Source: Pseudomonas sp. (lineage in GTDB: Bacteria; Pseudomonadota; Gammaproteobacteria; Pseudomonadales; Pseudomonadaceae). Taken from it: 53,422 nt of DNA. The stretch covers positions 1 to 53,422 of the forward strand of contig NZ_JAUXXP010000072.1 of the NCBI RefSeq assembly GCF_030684895.1, given 5' to 3'. Position 1 is the stretch's first letter; each line of letters begins with the position of its first letter. Positions 24,688 through 33,000 of the stretch are shown in pieces. The translations under genes and the position numbers were made by a program. The notes beneath the pieces are model-generated. The model saw only the letters and a program-made list of their open reading frames with translations, did no database searches and had not been told where the DNA came from.

Positions 24688-26328
24688 TTATTCAGTAGGA
24701 GCTAATTCAGTAGGAGCCAGATGCGCCGCAATACGCTGGCGCAGACGGGTCTTGTCGACCTTGCCGACGGCGGTCATGGGCAGCCTGTCGAGGTGTTCGA
24801 AACGGTCGGGCAGCTTGTAGTCGGCCAGGCCCAGGCCACGTAGAAACTTGCGCAAGGCGATGCTCTTGAGCGCCGGGTCACGGCTGACCACAAAGGCGCA
24901 ACTCTTCTCGCCCAGCGACGTGTCGGGCATCGCCACCAGCGCTGCATGGGTGATTGCCGGGTGCGCCATCAGCAGGTTTTCCACTTCTTCGGCGGCGATC
25001 TTCTCGCCACCGCGATTGATCTGGTCCTTGATCCGCCCGACCACCTCCAGATAGCCATCGGCGCGCAGTCGCACCAGATCGCCAGAACGGTAGAAACCCT
25101 CGGCATCGAAGGCCTGGGCGTTGTGTTCGGGGCTCTGGAAATAACCGCGAATGGTGTACGGGCCACGGGTCAGCAGCGCGCCGATCTCACCGACCGCCAC
25201 CGGGTTGCCGGCGCGGTCGAGCACGCGCACTTCATCCGCTGGGCTCATCGGGCAACCCTGAGTGCCATAGACGTGCGCCTCGTCATCATCGAGACGGGTG
25301 TAATTGACCAGCCCCTCGGCCATGCCGAACACCTGCTGCAGGCGACAACCCAGTTCGCTGCCGATGCGCTGTGCCTGCGCCTCCGGCAAGCGCGCGCCAC
25401 CGACCTGCAACAGTTGCAGGCTGGCCAGTTCTGCCGCTCTCCCGCTAGCGGCCTGCAACCACAGCGACAGTGCCGGCGGCACCAAGGCGCTGACATTCAC
25501 TTGGTGGCGGGCGATTAGCGGGAAGCAGGTCGCCGGCCCCGGATCGGCCGCCAGCACCACGCAACCGCCGGCATGCAATACCCCCAGCGCGCCAGGCGAG
25601 CTCAAGGCAAAGTTGTGCGCGGCCGGCAGCGCGCAGAGATAGCGGGTGTGGCGGTCGAACGCGCAGATTTCCACGCTGCGGCGCACGCTATAGGCGTAAT
25701 CGTCATGAGTGCGCGGAATCAGTTTCGGCGTGCCGGTGCTGCCTCCGGAAAGCTGGAAGAACGCCACCTGATCGGCTGGCGTCGGCGCATAGGCGCGCAG
25801 CGCGGCAGTCGGCCGCAACCAGGCGCTCAGCGAACGCGCAGGGTCGGCATCACCATCGAGCAGCAGCGTATCTAGCTCAGGGATAACGACCTGCAATTCG
25901 TCGAGGAAACTATCATCGACAAACAGCGGATGCTGGCGACTGCCGATAAACAGCCGCGGGCGGATCTGTCCGGCGTAGGCCAGTAGCTCCAGGCGGCTAT
26001 GGCTGAACAGCGCGTTGACCGGGGCAATACCCGCCTTGAGCAGGGCAAAGAAGACGATATAGAACTCAGCTTGATTACCCAGCTGGACCAACGCCCGATC
26101 ACCCGGAGCGAAGCCCTGATTGGCCAGGCGCTGAGCCAGATGAGCGGCCTGCGCAGCCACGTCGGCATAGCTCAGCTGGCGATCACCACAGATCAGCGCT
26201 ATAGCCTCGGGCTGCGTTTGCACCTGAGCTTCAAGCAGTTGCGTCAGCGGCTCACCGCGCCAGTAGCCGGCCTGGCGATAGCGCGCGGCAAATTCCGCCG
26301 GCCAGGGCGTGAACGGCACCAGACTCAT
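24688..26328 (-). CDS. entE: 2,3-dihydroxybenzoate-AMP ligase
   Basis: Activates DHB with ATP and transfers it to the EntB carrier. 546 residues, the usual EntE length. EntE-type core motifs are present: [19 protein letters not shown] near 192, [15 protein letters not shown] near 340, and [18 protein letters not shown] near 440 with the catalytic lysine late in [14 protein letters not shown] at 26328 overlaps the entC TGA by four bases; the frame continues upstream to 26490 inside entC and is not used. The last ten residues are [10 protein letters not shown], from an exact-type 15-bp tandem duplication at 24690-24719. Confidence 0.94.
   Translation of the reverse strand: MSLVPFTPWPAEFAARYRQAGYWRGEPLTQLLEAQVQTQPEAIALICGDRQLSYADVAAQAAHLAQRLANQGFAPGDRALVQLGNQAEFYIVFFALLKAGIAPVNALFSHSRLELLAYAGQIRPRLFIGSRQHPLFVDDSFLDELQVVIPELDTLLLDGDADPARSLSAWLRPTAALRAYAPTPADQVAFFQLSGGSTGTPKLIPRTHDDYAYSVRRSVEICAFDRHTRYLCALPAAHNFALSSPGALGVLHAGGCVVLAADPGPATCFPLIARHQVNVSALVPPALSLWLQAASGRAAELASLQLLQVGGARLPEAQAQRIGSELGCRLQQVFGMAEGLVNYTRLDDDEAHVYGTQGCPMSPADEVRVLDRAGNPVAVGEIGALLTRGPYTIRGYFQSPEHNAQAFDAEGFYRSGDLVRLRADGYLEVVGRIKDQINRGGEKIAAEEVENLLMAHPAITHAALVAMPDTSLGEKSCAFVVSRDPALKSIALRKFLRGLGLADYKLPDRFEHLDRLPMTAVGKVDKTRLRQRIAAHLAPTELAPTE
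24690..24719. repeat. 15-bp tandem duplication at the 3' end of entE
   Basis: ATTCAGTAGGAGCTA (24690-24704) is followed directly by ATTCAGTAGGAGCCA (24705-24719), one mismatch. It encodes the repeated LAPTE at the C-terminus of EntE and keeps the reading frame. Confidence 0.9.
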
Positions 26329-27497
26329 AGTGCCTCCCGTTCCAGACCGAAGGCCGAGAGCATGGTGCCGAGCTTGTTGCCGGTCTCCAGCCACTCCGAT
26401 TCCGGACAGGACGCGGTAACCAGCCCCGCGCCGGCAAACAGACTGACCCGCGTGTGTTCGACGATGCCGCAGCGGATCACCACCGCCCATTCGCCGTTGC
26501 CATCGGCATCACTCCAACCGACGATGCCGCCAAATACGCCGCGATCAAACGGTTCCAGTTCGGCGATCAGGCGCTTGGCCGCCGCCGTCGGGAAGCCGCA
26601 CAGCGCCGGCGTCGGATGCAGACGACAGGCCAGGCTCAGCGCCGATGCAGGCGTATCCAGCTCGCCAGCGATCTGCGTCGACAAATGCCAGAGCCGCGCG
26701 GTTTTCAACAACGAAGGTGCATCGGCTACGTTCAGACTGCGGCACAGCGGGCGCAATTGGCGATCCAGCTCCTGGATTACCAGACGATGCTCGTACAGGT
26801 CCTTGGTCGATTGCAGTAGCGTCTGCGCTACCAACGCATCAGCAGCTGGGTCAGCCAGGCGCTTGGCTGAGCCGGCCAGTGGATTGGAGGTAAAGTGCCG
26901 ACCGTGTTGACGCAGCAACAGCTCGGGGCTGGCGCCGATCAGCACGCCGCCATCCGGCAAATCCATGGAAAAGTGGTAAGCCTCGGGGTTCTGCTGGCGC
27001 AGCCCCTGGAACACCGTGGCGGCGCAGGGTGCGTTGTCGAACTCCAGCTGCAATAGCCGCGACAGCACCACCTTGCTCACCTGGCCGCCACGCAACACTT
27101 CAACCGCTCGGCCGACAGCTTGTTTGAAACCAGCCTGATCTGGCTGCTCGGTACATTGGCGGGCCTTGCCGCAGGGTAAACCGCAAACCCTGGTCGGCGG
27201 TGCGACTGGCAACAGGCGCGAAACGTGGCGCGGGACAAACAAACTGGACGGCTGCTGCTTGTCGAAGGGAATCACCCCGACCACCAGCGGCTGATTCAAA
27301 CCCGCGGCCTTGGCCTGGGCAAAGGCCGCTGCTACTGCCCGTTCAACGCCGTGACCATCCTCACCTGCCGGTGTTTCGATGGCCTGGAAACAACCGCTGG
27401 CCTCAACCCCGCCCTCGGGGGAATAGAACCTATAAGTGGGTGCATAGATATCACTCCACGGGGAGCCCCCACGAGCGACACGCGTCAATGCATTCAC
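26325..27497 (-). CDS. entC: Isochorismate synthase
   Basis: Converts chorismate to isochorismate, the first committed step of DHB synthesis. 390 residues, equal to E. coli EntC. Chorismate-enzyme motifs are visible: VSKVVLSR near 150, IGASPELLL near 200, NPLAGSAKR near 218, [10 protein letters not shown] near 280 and [10 protein letters not shown] near 305, plus VFGGIVGW. I prefer GTG at 27497 because GGAGG lies five bases upstream; an ATG at 27509 (MEVG) and the frame to 27530 lack a ribosome-binding site. It heads the seven-gene operon, with the Fur-box-like repeat ending 17 bases upstream. Confidence 0.93.
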   Translation of the reverse strand: MNALTRVARGGSPWSDIYAPTYRFYSPEGGVEASGCFQAIETPAGEDGHGVERAVAAAFAQAKAAGLNQPLVVGVIPFDKQQPSSLFVPRHVSRLLPVAPPTRVCGLPCGKARQCTEQPDQAGFKQAVGRAVEVLRGGQVSKVVLSRLLQLEFDNAPCAATVFQGLRQQNPEAYHFSMDLPDGGVLIGASPELLLRQHGRHFTSNPLAGSAKRLADPAADALVAQTLLQSTKDLYEHRLVIQELDRQLRPLCRSLNVADAPSLLKTARLWHLSTQIAGELDTPASALSLACRLHPTPALCGFPTAAAKRLIAELEPFDRGVFGGIVGWSDADGNGEWAVVIRCGIVEHTRVSLFAGAGLVTASCPESEWLETGNKLGTMLSAFGLEREAL

Positions 27498-27513
27498 TCC
27501 AACCTCCATATTT

Positions 27514-27539
27514 AACGCTAATACGAACAATTAGCATTT
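27514..27539. promoter_or_regulatory. Fur-box-like operator upstream of the siderophore operon
   Basis: AACGCTAAT (27514-27522) and ATTAGCATT (27530-27538) form a 9-bp inverted repeat with one mismatch and a 7-base spacer. Each half differs from the Fur half-site AATGATAAT at one or two bases. It lies just before entC, where a repressor would block the operon, and shares its half-site with the palindrome at 6521-6539. Confidence 0.55.
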
Positions 27540-27768
27540 ACATAAAAAGGCAAAGCTAACCACTCGCAGAAGTTGCGTCAATTTATTTCTAAGGCTCTAG
27601 CCCGAGGGTTACTGAGACAAAACGGTGGGATTTGCAGCCATCCGCAGCGAATCTGCAGCCCCTATGCGGCTTTGGCCAACAAGTGCAGCGATCCCGTCTG
27701 GGTGAATAAGCGGAGTGATTTAGCCAATCTGCCAACGACATCGCAGCACTGACACCGGGCGGGAACCT

Positions 27769-29703
27769 CTACTTGCCCCGCCCTGCCAGGATGCGCGTTG
27801 CGCCCTGGGTTTTCTGGCAGTACCAAAACACCCGGCTGACCCCACGGGTGATCGCCACGTAGGCCAGGCGCAGACTTTCATCCTGCATGGCCTGGTCGTA
27901 GCTGTTGCTGAAGAAGCCGGAGTAGGCATACAGCGCATTGCGCAGCGGATGCGGTTCGGGAGGGTGGCAGTCGTCGAGGATGATTGCCACTTCGGCCTGC
28001 AGGCCCTTGGCGCGATGAATGGTGTAGGCCTTGACCGGAAGTTTCTTGCCCAGCTGCGCGGTGATGGCCTGCAGCGGTTCGTTGCGCCGGCTGAGCAGCA
28101 GTACGGCATTGCGTTCACGGCTGTTGCGCTCGGCCGCATAGGCGCACTGCTCGCTGATCTGTTTAAGCAGCTCCGGCAGGCGCGCCTTGCTGTCGAAACG
28201 CTGGATCAGGCGCACACCATGATCGCCCGGCTGGGTGGCCTTGATCGCCTGACTGGCCTTTGCCTGTTTATGTTGCACGCCGCCCAGCAGCGCTTCGGCG
28301 TCGCGGATAATCGGCTCAGTCGAACGGTAGTTGTTGGCCAGGGCCAGCACCGCGCTGCGCTTGGCTTTGCCTTTACCAGGAAAGTGTCGATCAAAGTCGA
28401 TAAACAGCTCCGGCGAGCTGCCGCGCCAACCGTAGATCGACTGCCAGTCATCGCCGATGGCCATCAAGCTGACGGTTGTGCCTTGCCCGGCCAGCGTACG
28501 CTGCACGGCCTGCAGCCACTGGACGATCTGCGGTGAGATGTCCTGAAATTCGTCGATCAGCAGATGGCTGAAGGGCGCCAGCAACTGCACCGAAACGCCC
28601 TGCCCGCCAGCGCTCAACCGCGCCGTCAGCTGGGCAAAGGCACCATTAAAGGTCATCAGTCCCTGCGTCTGCAGAGAACGCTCGAAGTACGGCCAGAACA
28701 GCAGCAGCGCTTCGCTAAATTCACGTACAGCAGTCGGGCCCGTCAGTATCTGCGGCTGCAGCGCTGACACCTCAATACCGATGCTCTCGGCAAACCCGGC
28801 CTGAGCGTAGAACGCCTCATACAGCGGCGCAGCACTGAACTCGCCTGCCAGCTTGTAGGCATCCAATGGCGCCTTGGGCAGGCGCTTACCCGTATCGGCT
28901 GGCGGCGGCAACTGCAGCAGGCTGTGCACCTTTTGCCGAAACGCCGGCTGCTCGGCATAGCACTGCTGATAGGCCTGTTTGAGCAGACGCTGCTGGGCCG
29001 GTCGCAGCCGTGCGGCGCTCAGAGGGTTATCCAGTTCGCGGCTCGCCGCCTGCGGGTCATCCAGCTGTTCGAACCAGCGCGGGTTATCCAGCACGCTCTT
29101 GGCCACGCTGCCCATAGCCGAGTGGAAGGTGCGCACGCACTGGCGTGCCTGCACGGCATCGAAGGGATAGTTGAAGAAGCCCAACACCTTGAGCAGCTGT
29201 TCGCGCAGCTCGGCACAGGAGGCATTGGTAAAGGAAATCACCGTCAGTTGCTCGGGCTTGATGCGCAGGTGACAGAGCATAAACACCACCCGCAGCACCA
29301 ACGTGGTGGACTTGCCCGAGCCGGCACCGGCGAAGATGCGCGTCAGCGGATGATTACTAAGAATCATCGCCCACTGCTCAGCCGATGGCGCGCTAAGCAA
29401 ACCGGCCGTCACCGCTCGCGCCACCTGTTCGCGCATGGCCTGGCTCTGCGTAGCCTCGACCGCCAGCATGGCTGGTCCGTAAATGCCTTGGATACGCGGT
29501 TTACTCGCCGCGCGGCGCGGTTTAGCCGGCAGCTTCGCACTAGCAGATTGGCCCTTGGCAGGCGCTTTTTTCGCCCGAGGTGCAGGCTTGTTTAGCGGCG
29601 CAGCCGCTTCACGCTCGGCGCGCAGATAGGCAGTGGTATGGGGGAAGTAGCGCGCCAGGGCGGCGGACAACAGCCGCTTGTAGCGCTGAACAGCAGATGG
29701 CAT
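27769..29703 (-). CDS. UvrD/Rep-family ATP-dependent DNA helicase
   Basis: A 644-residue superfamily 1 helicase. The N-terminal 100 residues are basic and Lys/Ala/Pro-rich. Walker A FAGAGSGKSTTL is near residue 126, motif Ia FTNASCAEL follows, motif II is LLIDEFQDISP near 395, motif III GDDWQSIYGWRGSS, motif V/VI include YTIHRAKGLQAE and LRLAYVAITRGVSRVF. The motif order is that of UvrD-like helicases, but the protein is shorter than UvrD or Rep (about 700 residues). No nuclease domain is visible. A role in DNA repair or replication is likely; the exact one is not shown. It is unlinked to the neighbouring siderophore operon, reading in the same direction with about 270 bases between. Confidence 0.85.
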   Translation of the reverse strand: MPSAVQRYKRLLSAALARYFPHTTAYLRAEREAAAPLNKPAPRAKKAPAKGQSASAKLPAKPRRAASKPRIQGIYGPAMLAVEATQSQAMREQVARAVTAGLLSAPSAEQWAMILSNHPLTRIFAGAGSGKSTTLVLRVVFMLCHLRIKPEQLTVISFTNASCAELREQLLKVLGFFNYPFDAVQARQCVRTFHSAMGSVAKSVLDNPRWFEQLDDPQAASRELDNPLSAARLRPAQQRLLKQAYQQCYAEQPAFRQKVHSLLQLPPPADTGKRLPKAPLDAYKLAGEFSAAPLYEAFYAQAGFAESIGIEVSALQPQILTGPTAVREFSEALLLFWPYFERSLQTQGLMTFNGAFAQLTARLSAGGQGVSVQLLAPFSHLLIDEFQDISPQIVQWLQAVQRTLAGQGTTVSLMAIGDDWQSIYGWRGSSPELFIDFDRHFPGKGKAKRSAVLALANNYRSTEPIIRDAEALLGGVQHKQAKASQAIKATQPGDHGVRLIQRFDSKARLPELLKQISEQCAYAAERNSRERNAVLLLSRRNEPLQAITAQLGKKLPVKAYTIHRAKGLQAEVAIILDDCHPPEPHPLRNALYAYSGFFSNSYDQAMQDESLRLAYVAITRGVSRVFWYCQKTQGATRILAGRGK

Positions 29704-29767
29704 TCGCGACCCAGTCGAATAGATAGATCGTTGAATGATAAGTGCTTTTTACAGGGAACTGGCGACT

Positions 29768-29801
29768 GAGCGGTGAGAAATCGCAGCGCCTCTCACCGCT
29801 C
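29768..29801. repeat. Intergenic hairpin after the GST gene
   Basis: GAGCGGTGAG (29768-29777) pairs perfectly with CTCACCGCTC (29792-29801) over a 14-base loop. It lies just past the stop of the minus-strand glutathione S-transferase gene and may act in its transcription termination, though no T-run follows. Confidence 0.45.
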
Positions 29802-29818
29802 ATTTCACCCAGCGGGTG

Positions 29819-30421
29819 TCAGTCGAGCATGCCGATATAGCGCGGGTGGCTGGCAACCCGCGCCAGCCAGGTGCGGATGGCCGGATAGGGGGTCAGGTCG
29901 AAGCCGCCTTCGTCCGCCACGTGGGTGTAGGCATACAGCGCGATATCGGCAATCGAGAAGTTCTCCCCGACCAGATACGGCGTGCGCTGCAGCTGCTTCT
30001 CCATCACCTTGAGCGCTTTGTGCCCGCGCACATGGCACTCCTCGTACTCACTGCGGCGCGCTTCAGGCAGGCCCTGATAGAGCTGGATAAAACGCGCCAC
30101 CGCGACGTAAGGCTCGTGGCTGTATTGCTCGAAGAACTGCCACTGCAGCACCTGGGTGCGCAGGCGCGGCTCGGTGGGCAGAAACGCGCTGCCATCGGCG
30201 AGGAAGTTGAGGATGGCATTGGACTCCCACAGACAGGTGCCGTCTTCCAGCTCCAGCACCGGGATCTTGCCGTTGGGGTTCTTGGCCAGGAAGGCGTCGC
30301 TCTGGGTCTCGCCCTTGAGGATATCGATCGGTATCCACTCATAGGGCTGATCCAGCAGGTGCAACATCAGCTTGATCTTGTAGCAGTTGCCCGAGCGGTA
30401 ATCGCCATAAACCTTGTACAT
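29819..30421 (-). CDS. Glutathione S-transferase family protein
   Basis: 200 residues. The N-terminal thioredoxin-fold domain (YKVYGDYRSGNCYKIKLML) holds the usual Ser/Cys active-site region at residues 10-14, the cis-proline in GKIPVLE near 53 and the glutathione gamma-Glu contact WESNAIL near 66. A helical C-terminal domain follows, with the capping motif YLVGENFSIADIALYAY near 150. It fits bacterial GSTs acting in detoxification of electrophiles. ATG at 30421 has GGAGGGC upstream. It ends 35 bases before the aminotransferase gene on the same strand, so the two may be co-transcribed. Confidence 0.88.
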   Translation of the reverse strand: MYKVYGDYRSGNCYKIKLMLHLLDQPYEWIPIDILKGETQSDAFLAKNPNGKIPVLELEDGTCLWESNAILNFLADGSAFLPTEPRLRTQVLQWQFFEQYSHEPYVAVARFIQLYQGLPEARRSEYEECHVRGHKALKVMEKQLQRTPYLVGENFSIADIALYAYTHVADEGGFDLTPYPAIRTWLARVASHPRYIGMLD

Positions 30422-30455
30422 ATCGCCCTCCTCCTAACCTGCTTGAACGTGTGGA

Positions 30456-31613
30456 CTAGCTTGCTTGCGCCTGACGAATCACCTCGGCCAGGCGTTTGAG
30501 GCCTTCGCTCAAACGCTCGGGTGCGACGTGGCTGAAGTTAAGTCGCAAATGGCCCGGATGAGCGTCCGGGTCGATAAAGAAGGGTTCGCCCGGCATAAAC
30601 GCCACGTTCTGCGCCAGCGCCGGTGCCAGCAGCGTGCGAGTGTCCAGCGGCTGCTTGAGGGTCAACCAGAAGAACAGCCCGCCCTGGGGAATCTGCCAGT
30701 CGGCCAGGTCGCTGAAATGCTCTTCCAGCACCGCCTGCATGGCATCTCGACGGATGCGGTAGAAGTCGCGCAGCTCGGCCAAGTGGCCACGGTACTTCTC
30801 GCTGCCCAGCCACTGCAGCGCCTGCCACTGACCAATGCGGTTGGTGTGCAGGTCGGCCGACTGCTTGAGGCGCAGCAAATAGGGGAACAGATCCGGGGTG
30901 GCAATCAGATAGCCAACGCGCAGGCCTGGCAGCAGGGTTTTCGACACGGTGCCGGTGTAGATCCAGCTGGCCTTCTGCAGGCGGCTGACAATCGGCGTGG
31001 CGCTGCCAGCATCGAACACCAGCTCACGATAGGGTTCGTCTTCGATCAGGGTCACGCCAAACTCGTCGAGCAGCGCCGCCACGGCGTCGCGCTTGGCTTC
31101 GCTGTAGCGCACCGCCGACGGATTCTGGAATGTTGGGATCAGGTAGGCGAAAGCCGGTTTATGGTTTTCCAGACGCTGACGCAAGGCCTCGATCTGCGGG
31201 CCATCGGTTTCCTGCGGCACGGCGATGCAATCGGCACCGAACAGCTGGAAGGCCTGCAGCGCGGCGAGGTAGGTCGGCGCTTCAAGCAGCACTTCGGTGC
31301 CCGGATCGATAAACAGCTTGCTGGCCAGATCCAGCGTTTGCTGCGAGCCGCTGACGATCAGCACCTGGCTGGCATCGCAGGGCACGCCAAGGGCACGGGC
31401 TTCGGCGGCAATCGCCTCACGCAGCGCCGGCTCGCCTTCGCTCATGCCGTATTGACCCATGCTCACCGGCATCTCAGCCCATTCGACCTTCGGCAACATG
31501 GGTTCGGCCGGCAGGCCGCCAGCAAATGACATGACTTCCGGACGCTGCGCCGCGGCGAGGATTTCACGGATCAGGGAGCTTTTCAGGCGGGCAACACGTT
31601 CGGAGAAGGCCAT
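30456..31613 (-). CDS. PLP-dependent aminotransferase (class I/II, 2-aminoadipate type)
   Basis: 385 residues with the fold-type I aminotransferase pattern: GLPAEPMLP, GSQQTLDLASKL near 100, IPTFQNPSAVRYS near 165, the cofactor aspartate in IEDEPYREL near 198 and the Schiff-base lysine in SKTLLPGLRVGYL near 230. Late RLNFSHV carries the substrate-carboxylate arginine. Related proteins include valine-pyruvate and 2-aminoadipate aminotransferases; the amino donor is not predictable here. ATG 31613 is chosen over an upstream TTG/ATG region that lies in the promoter. It is divergent from a MarR-type regulator with a perfect 17-bp palindrome between them. Confidence 0.87.
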   Translation of the reverse strand: MAFSERVARLKSSLIREILAAAQRPEVMSFAGGLPAEPMLPKVEWAEMPVSMGQYGMSEGEPALREAIAAEARALGVPCDASQVLIVSGSQQTLDLASKLFIDPGTEVLLEAPTYLAALQAFQLFGADCIAVPQETDGPQIEALRQRLENHKPAFAYLIPTFQNPSAVRYSEAKRDAVAALLDEFGVTLIEDEPYRELVFDAGSATPIVSRLQKASWIYTGTVSKTLLPGLRVGYLIATPDLFPYLLRLKQSADLHTNRIGQWQALQWLGSEKYRGHLAELRDFYRIRRDAMQAVLEEHFSDLADWQIPQGGLFFWLTLKQPLDTRTLLAPALAQNVAFMPGEPFFIDPDAHPGHLRLNFSHVAPERLSEGLKRLAEVIRQAQAS

Positions 31614-31646
31614 GGATATCACCGGTAGCAAAGGCAAATAAAAATA

Positions 31647-31663
31647 GGTCAAACTGTTTGACC
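31647..31663. promoter_or_regulatory. Palindromic operator between aminotransferase and MarR genes
   Basis: GGTCAAACTGTTTGACC is a perfect 17-bp palindrome with a single central base, placed between divergent genes where a MarR dimer would bind. A related copy lies at 32294-32310 upstream of the LysE gene. Confidence 0.6.
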
Positions 31664-31724
31664 GAAATTCTGTTTGCCTGAAACTACGACGACCACCGCA
31701 GATACGTCAATAGGCTTGACCTTA

Positions 31725-32156
31725 ATGCTGGATCTCAAAAGCACAATCACTCAGCAAACCGCCATGGAAGCCTTCTTCTTCGGCTACCAGGCCTTCACCG
31801 CCAAAGCCGATGAAATGCTCGCACGTCGCGGGCTGTCGCGGGTGCACCACCGCATTCTGTTCTTTATCGCCAAATACCCCGGCCTGAGCATAAAAGAGCT
31901 GTTGGGCTATCTGGATGTGAGCAAGCAGGCGCTGAATACTCCGCTGCGCCAGTTGCTGGAAATGGATCTGGTGCAAAGCCTGACCGCCGAAGACGACAAG
32001 CGCAAACGCCTGCTTGGCTTTACTCCTGAAGGCGCCAAGCTGGAACAGGCGCTGCGCCGCGAACAGGCCCGGTTGCTACAGCGGACCTTCGGCGAAGTGG
32101 GTGATGACGCGGTGCAGGGCTGGCTCAAGGTCAACCAGGCGCTGGCGGGGCGCTAA
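31725..32156 (+). CDS. MarR-family transcriptional regulator
   Basis: 143 residues with a winged-helix core: HHRILFFIAKYPGLSIKELLGYLDVSKQALNTPLRQL (helix-turn-helix, residues 45-80) and a basic wing, EDDKRKRLLGFTPEG. Flanking helices would form the dimer interface. ATG at 31725 is preferred; a TTG at 31674 would add a Thr-rich stretch that overlaps the operator area. The gene is divergent from the aminotransferase. By family habit it probably represses itself and its neighbour through the palindrome at 31647-31663, with release by a small ligand. Confidence 0.88.
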   Translation: MLDLKSTITQQTAMEAFFFGYQAFTAKADEMLARRGLSRVHHRILFFIAKYPGLSIKELLGYLDVSKQALNTPLRQLLEMDLVQSLTAEDDKRKRLLGFTPEGAKLEQALRREQARLLQRTFGEVGDDAVQGWLKVNQALAGR

Positions 32157-32176
32157 AACCACACGCTTAGCCCTGG

Positions 32177-32243
32177 GTAGCCCGGATGCAATCCGGGGCG
32201 CATGTCAGGCCGCTTGAGTGGTCCCGGATTGCATCCGGGCTAC
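32177..32243. repeat. REP-like palindrome, 67 bp
   Basis: GTAGCCCGGATGCAATCCGGG (32177 onward) and its complement ending at 32243 form a 21-bp stem. An equal-length copy with the same stem lies at 43288-43354, so this is a dispersed repeat. Confidence 0.85.
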
Positions 32244-32293
32244 GGACTGTACTGCCGCACCGGCAAAACTGTGCCGGTATTATCCAAAAACAC

Positions 32294-32310
32294 GTTCAAA
32301 CTGTTACGCC
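32294..32310. promoter_or_regulatory. Imperfect copy of the MarR palindrome upstream of lysE-type gene
   Basis: GTTCAAACTGTTACGCC matches 13 of 17 positions of the palindrome at 31647-31663, including the central CAAACTGTT. It lies about 80 bases before the LysE start. Shared control by the MarR protein is inferred. Confidence 0.4.
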
Positions 32311-32388
32311 CATTACCCGCCTCGCTGTACCGCGACGCCCTGCCCCACGCCCCTTAGGCTGAGCAGCACTGTCCCTGAGTGCTGCGCC

Positions 32389-33000
32389 ATGACCACCGAA
32401 TTGCTGCTCGCCTTTATCGCCTTTGCCTTTGTTACCTCGGTGACGCCGGGCCCGAACAATATGATGCTGCTCGCCAGCGGTGTGAACTTCGGCCTGCGCC
32501 GCAGCCTGCCGCATATGTTCGGCATCAGCCTGGGCTTTATGCTGCTGGTGGCGTCGGTCGGCCTCGGCCTAGGGCAGCTGTTCGAGCACGTGCCGCTGCT
32601 CTACAGCGTGCTGCGCTATCTGGGCGCGGCCTACCTGCTGTACCTGGCCTGGAAAATCGCCAATTCCGGTGCACCGGACAACCAGGCCACGGCCAGCGGC
32701 AAACCGTTCAGTTTTCTGCAAGCGGCGGCCTTCCAATGGGTCAACCCGAAAGCCTGGATCATGGCCATTGGCGCCATCACCACCTATACACCGCAAGAGA
32801 ACTTCGTGGTCAATGTGCTGCTGATCGCCGCGCTGTTCGCCCTGGTCAATTGCCCCAGCGTCGGCCTGTGGACGGTCGCCGGTAGCCTGCTGCGCAACTG
32901 GCTGAGCAACGCCAGAGCGCTGCGCATCTTCAATATCGGCATGGCCTTACTGCTGGTAGCCTCGCTGTACCCCATCTTCGCCGACACCGGACTGCTCTGA
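32389..33000 (+). CDS. LysE/RhtB-family amino acid exporter
   Basis: A 203-residue inner-membrane protein with six hydrophobic segments. The family signature VTSVTPGPNNMMLLASGVNFG is near residues 14-34, followed by FLQAAAFQWVNPKAWIMAIGA near 110, both typical of LysE/RhtB transporters exporting amino acids or homoserine lactone-type compounds. ATG at 32389 starts the protein at the first membrane helix; the longer open frame from 32218 runs through the REP-like palindrome and is not coding. The stop overlaps the ATG of the BenE gene by one base. Confidence 0.88.
   Translation: MTTELLLAFIAFAFVTSVTPGPNNMMLLASGVNFGLRRSLPHMFGISLGFMLLVASVGLGLGQLFEHVPLLYSVLRYLGAAYLLYLAWKIANSGAPDNQATASGKPFSFLQAAAFQWVNPKAWIMAIGAITTYTPQENFVVNVLLIAALFALVNCPSVGLWTVAGSLLRNWLSNARALRIFNIGMALLLVASLYPIFADTGLL

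Noticed and set aside
13883..27497. Assignment of the operon to enterobactin, vanchrobactin or pyoverdine
   Set aside because: There is no EntF-type C-A-T-TE, no D-arginine/serine dimodule with thioesterase and no chromophore or hydroxyornithine genes. The gene order and domain set fit the amonabactin type better.
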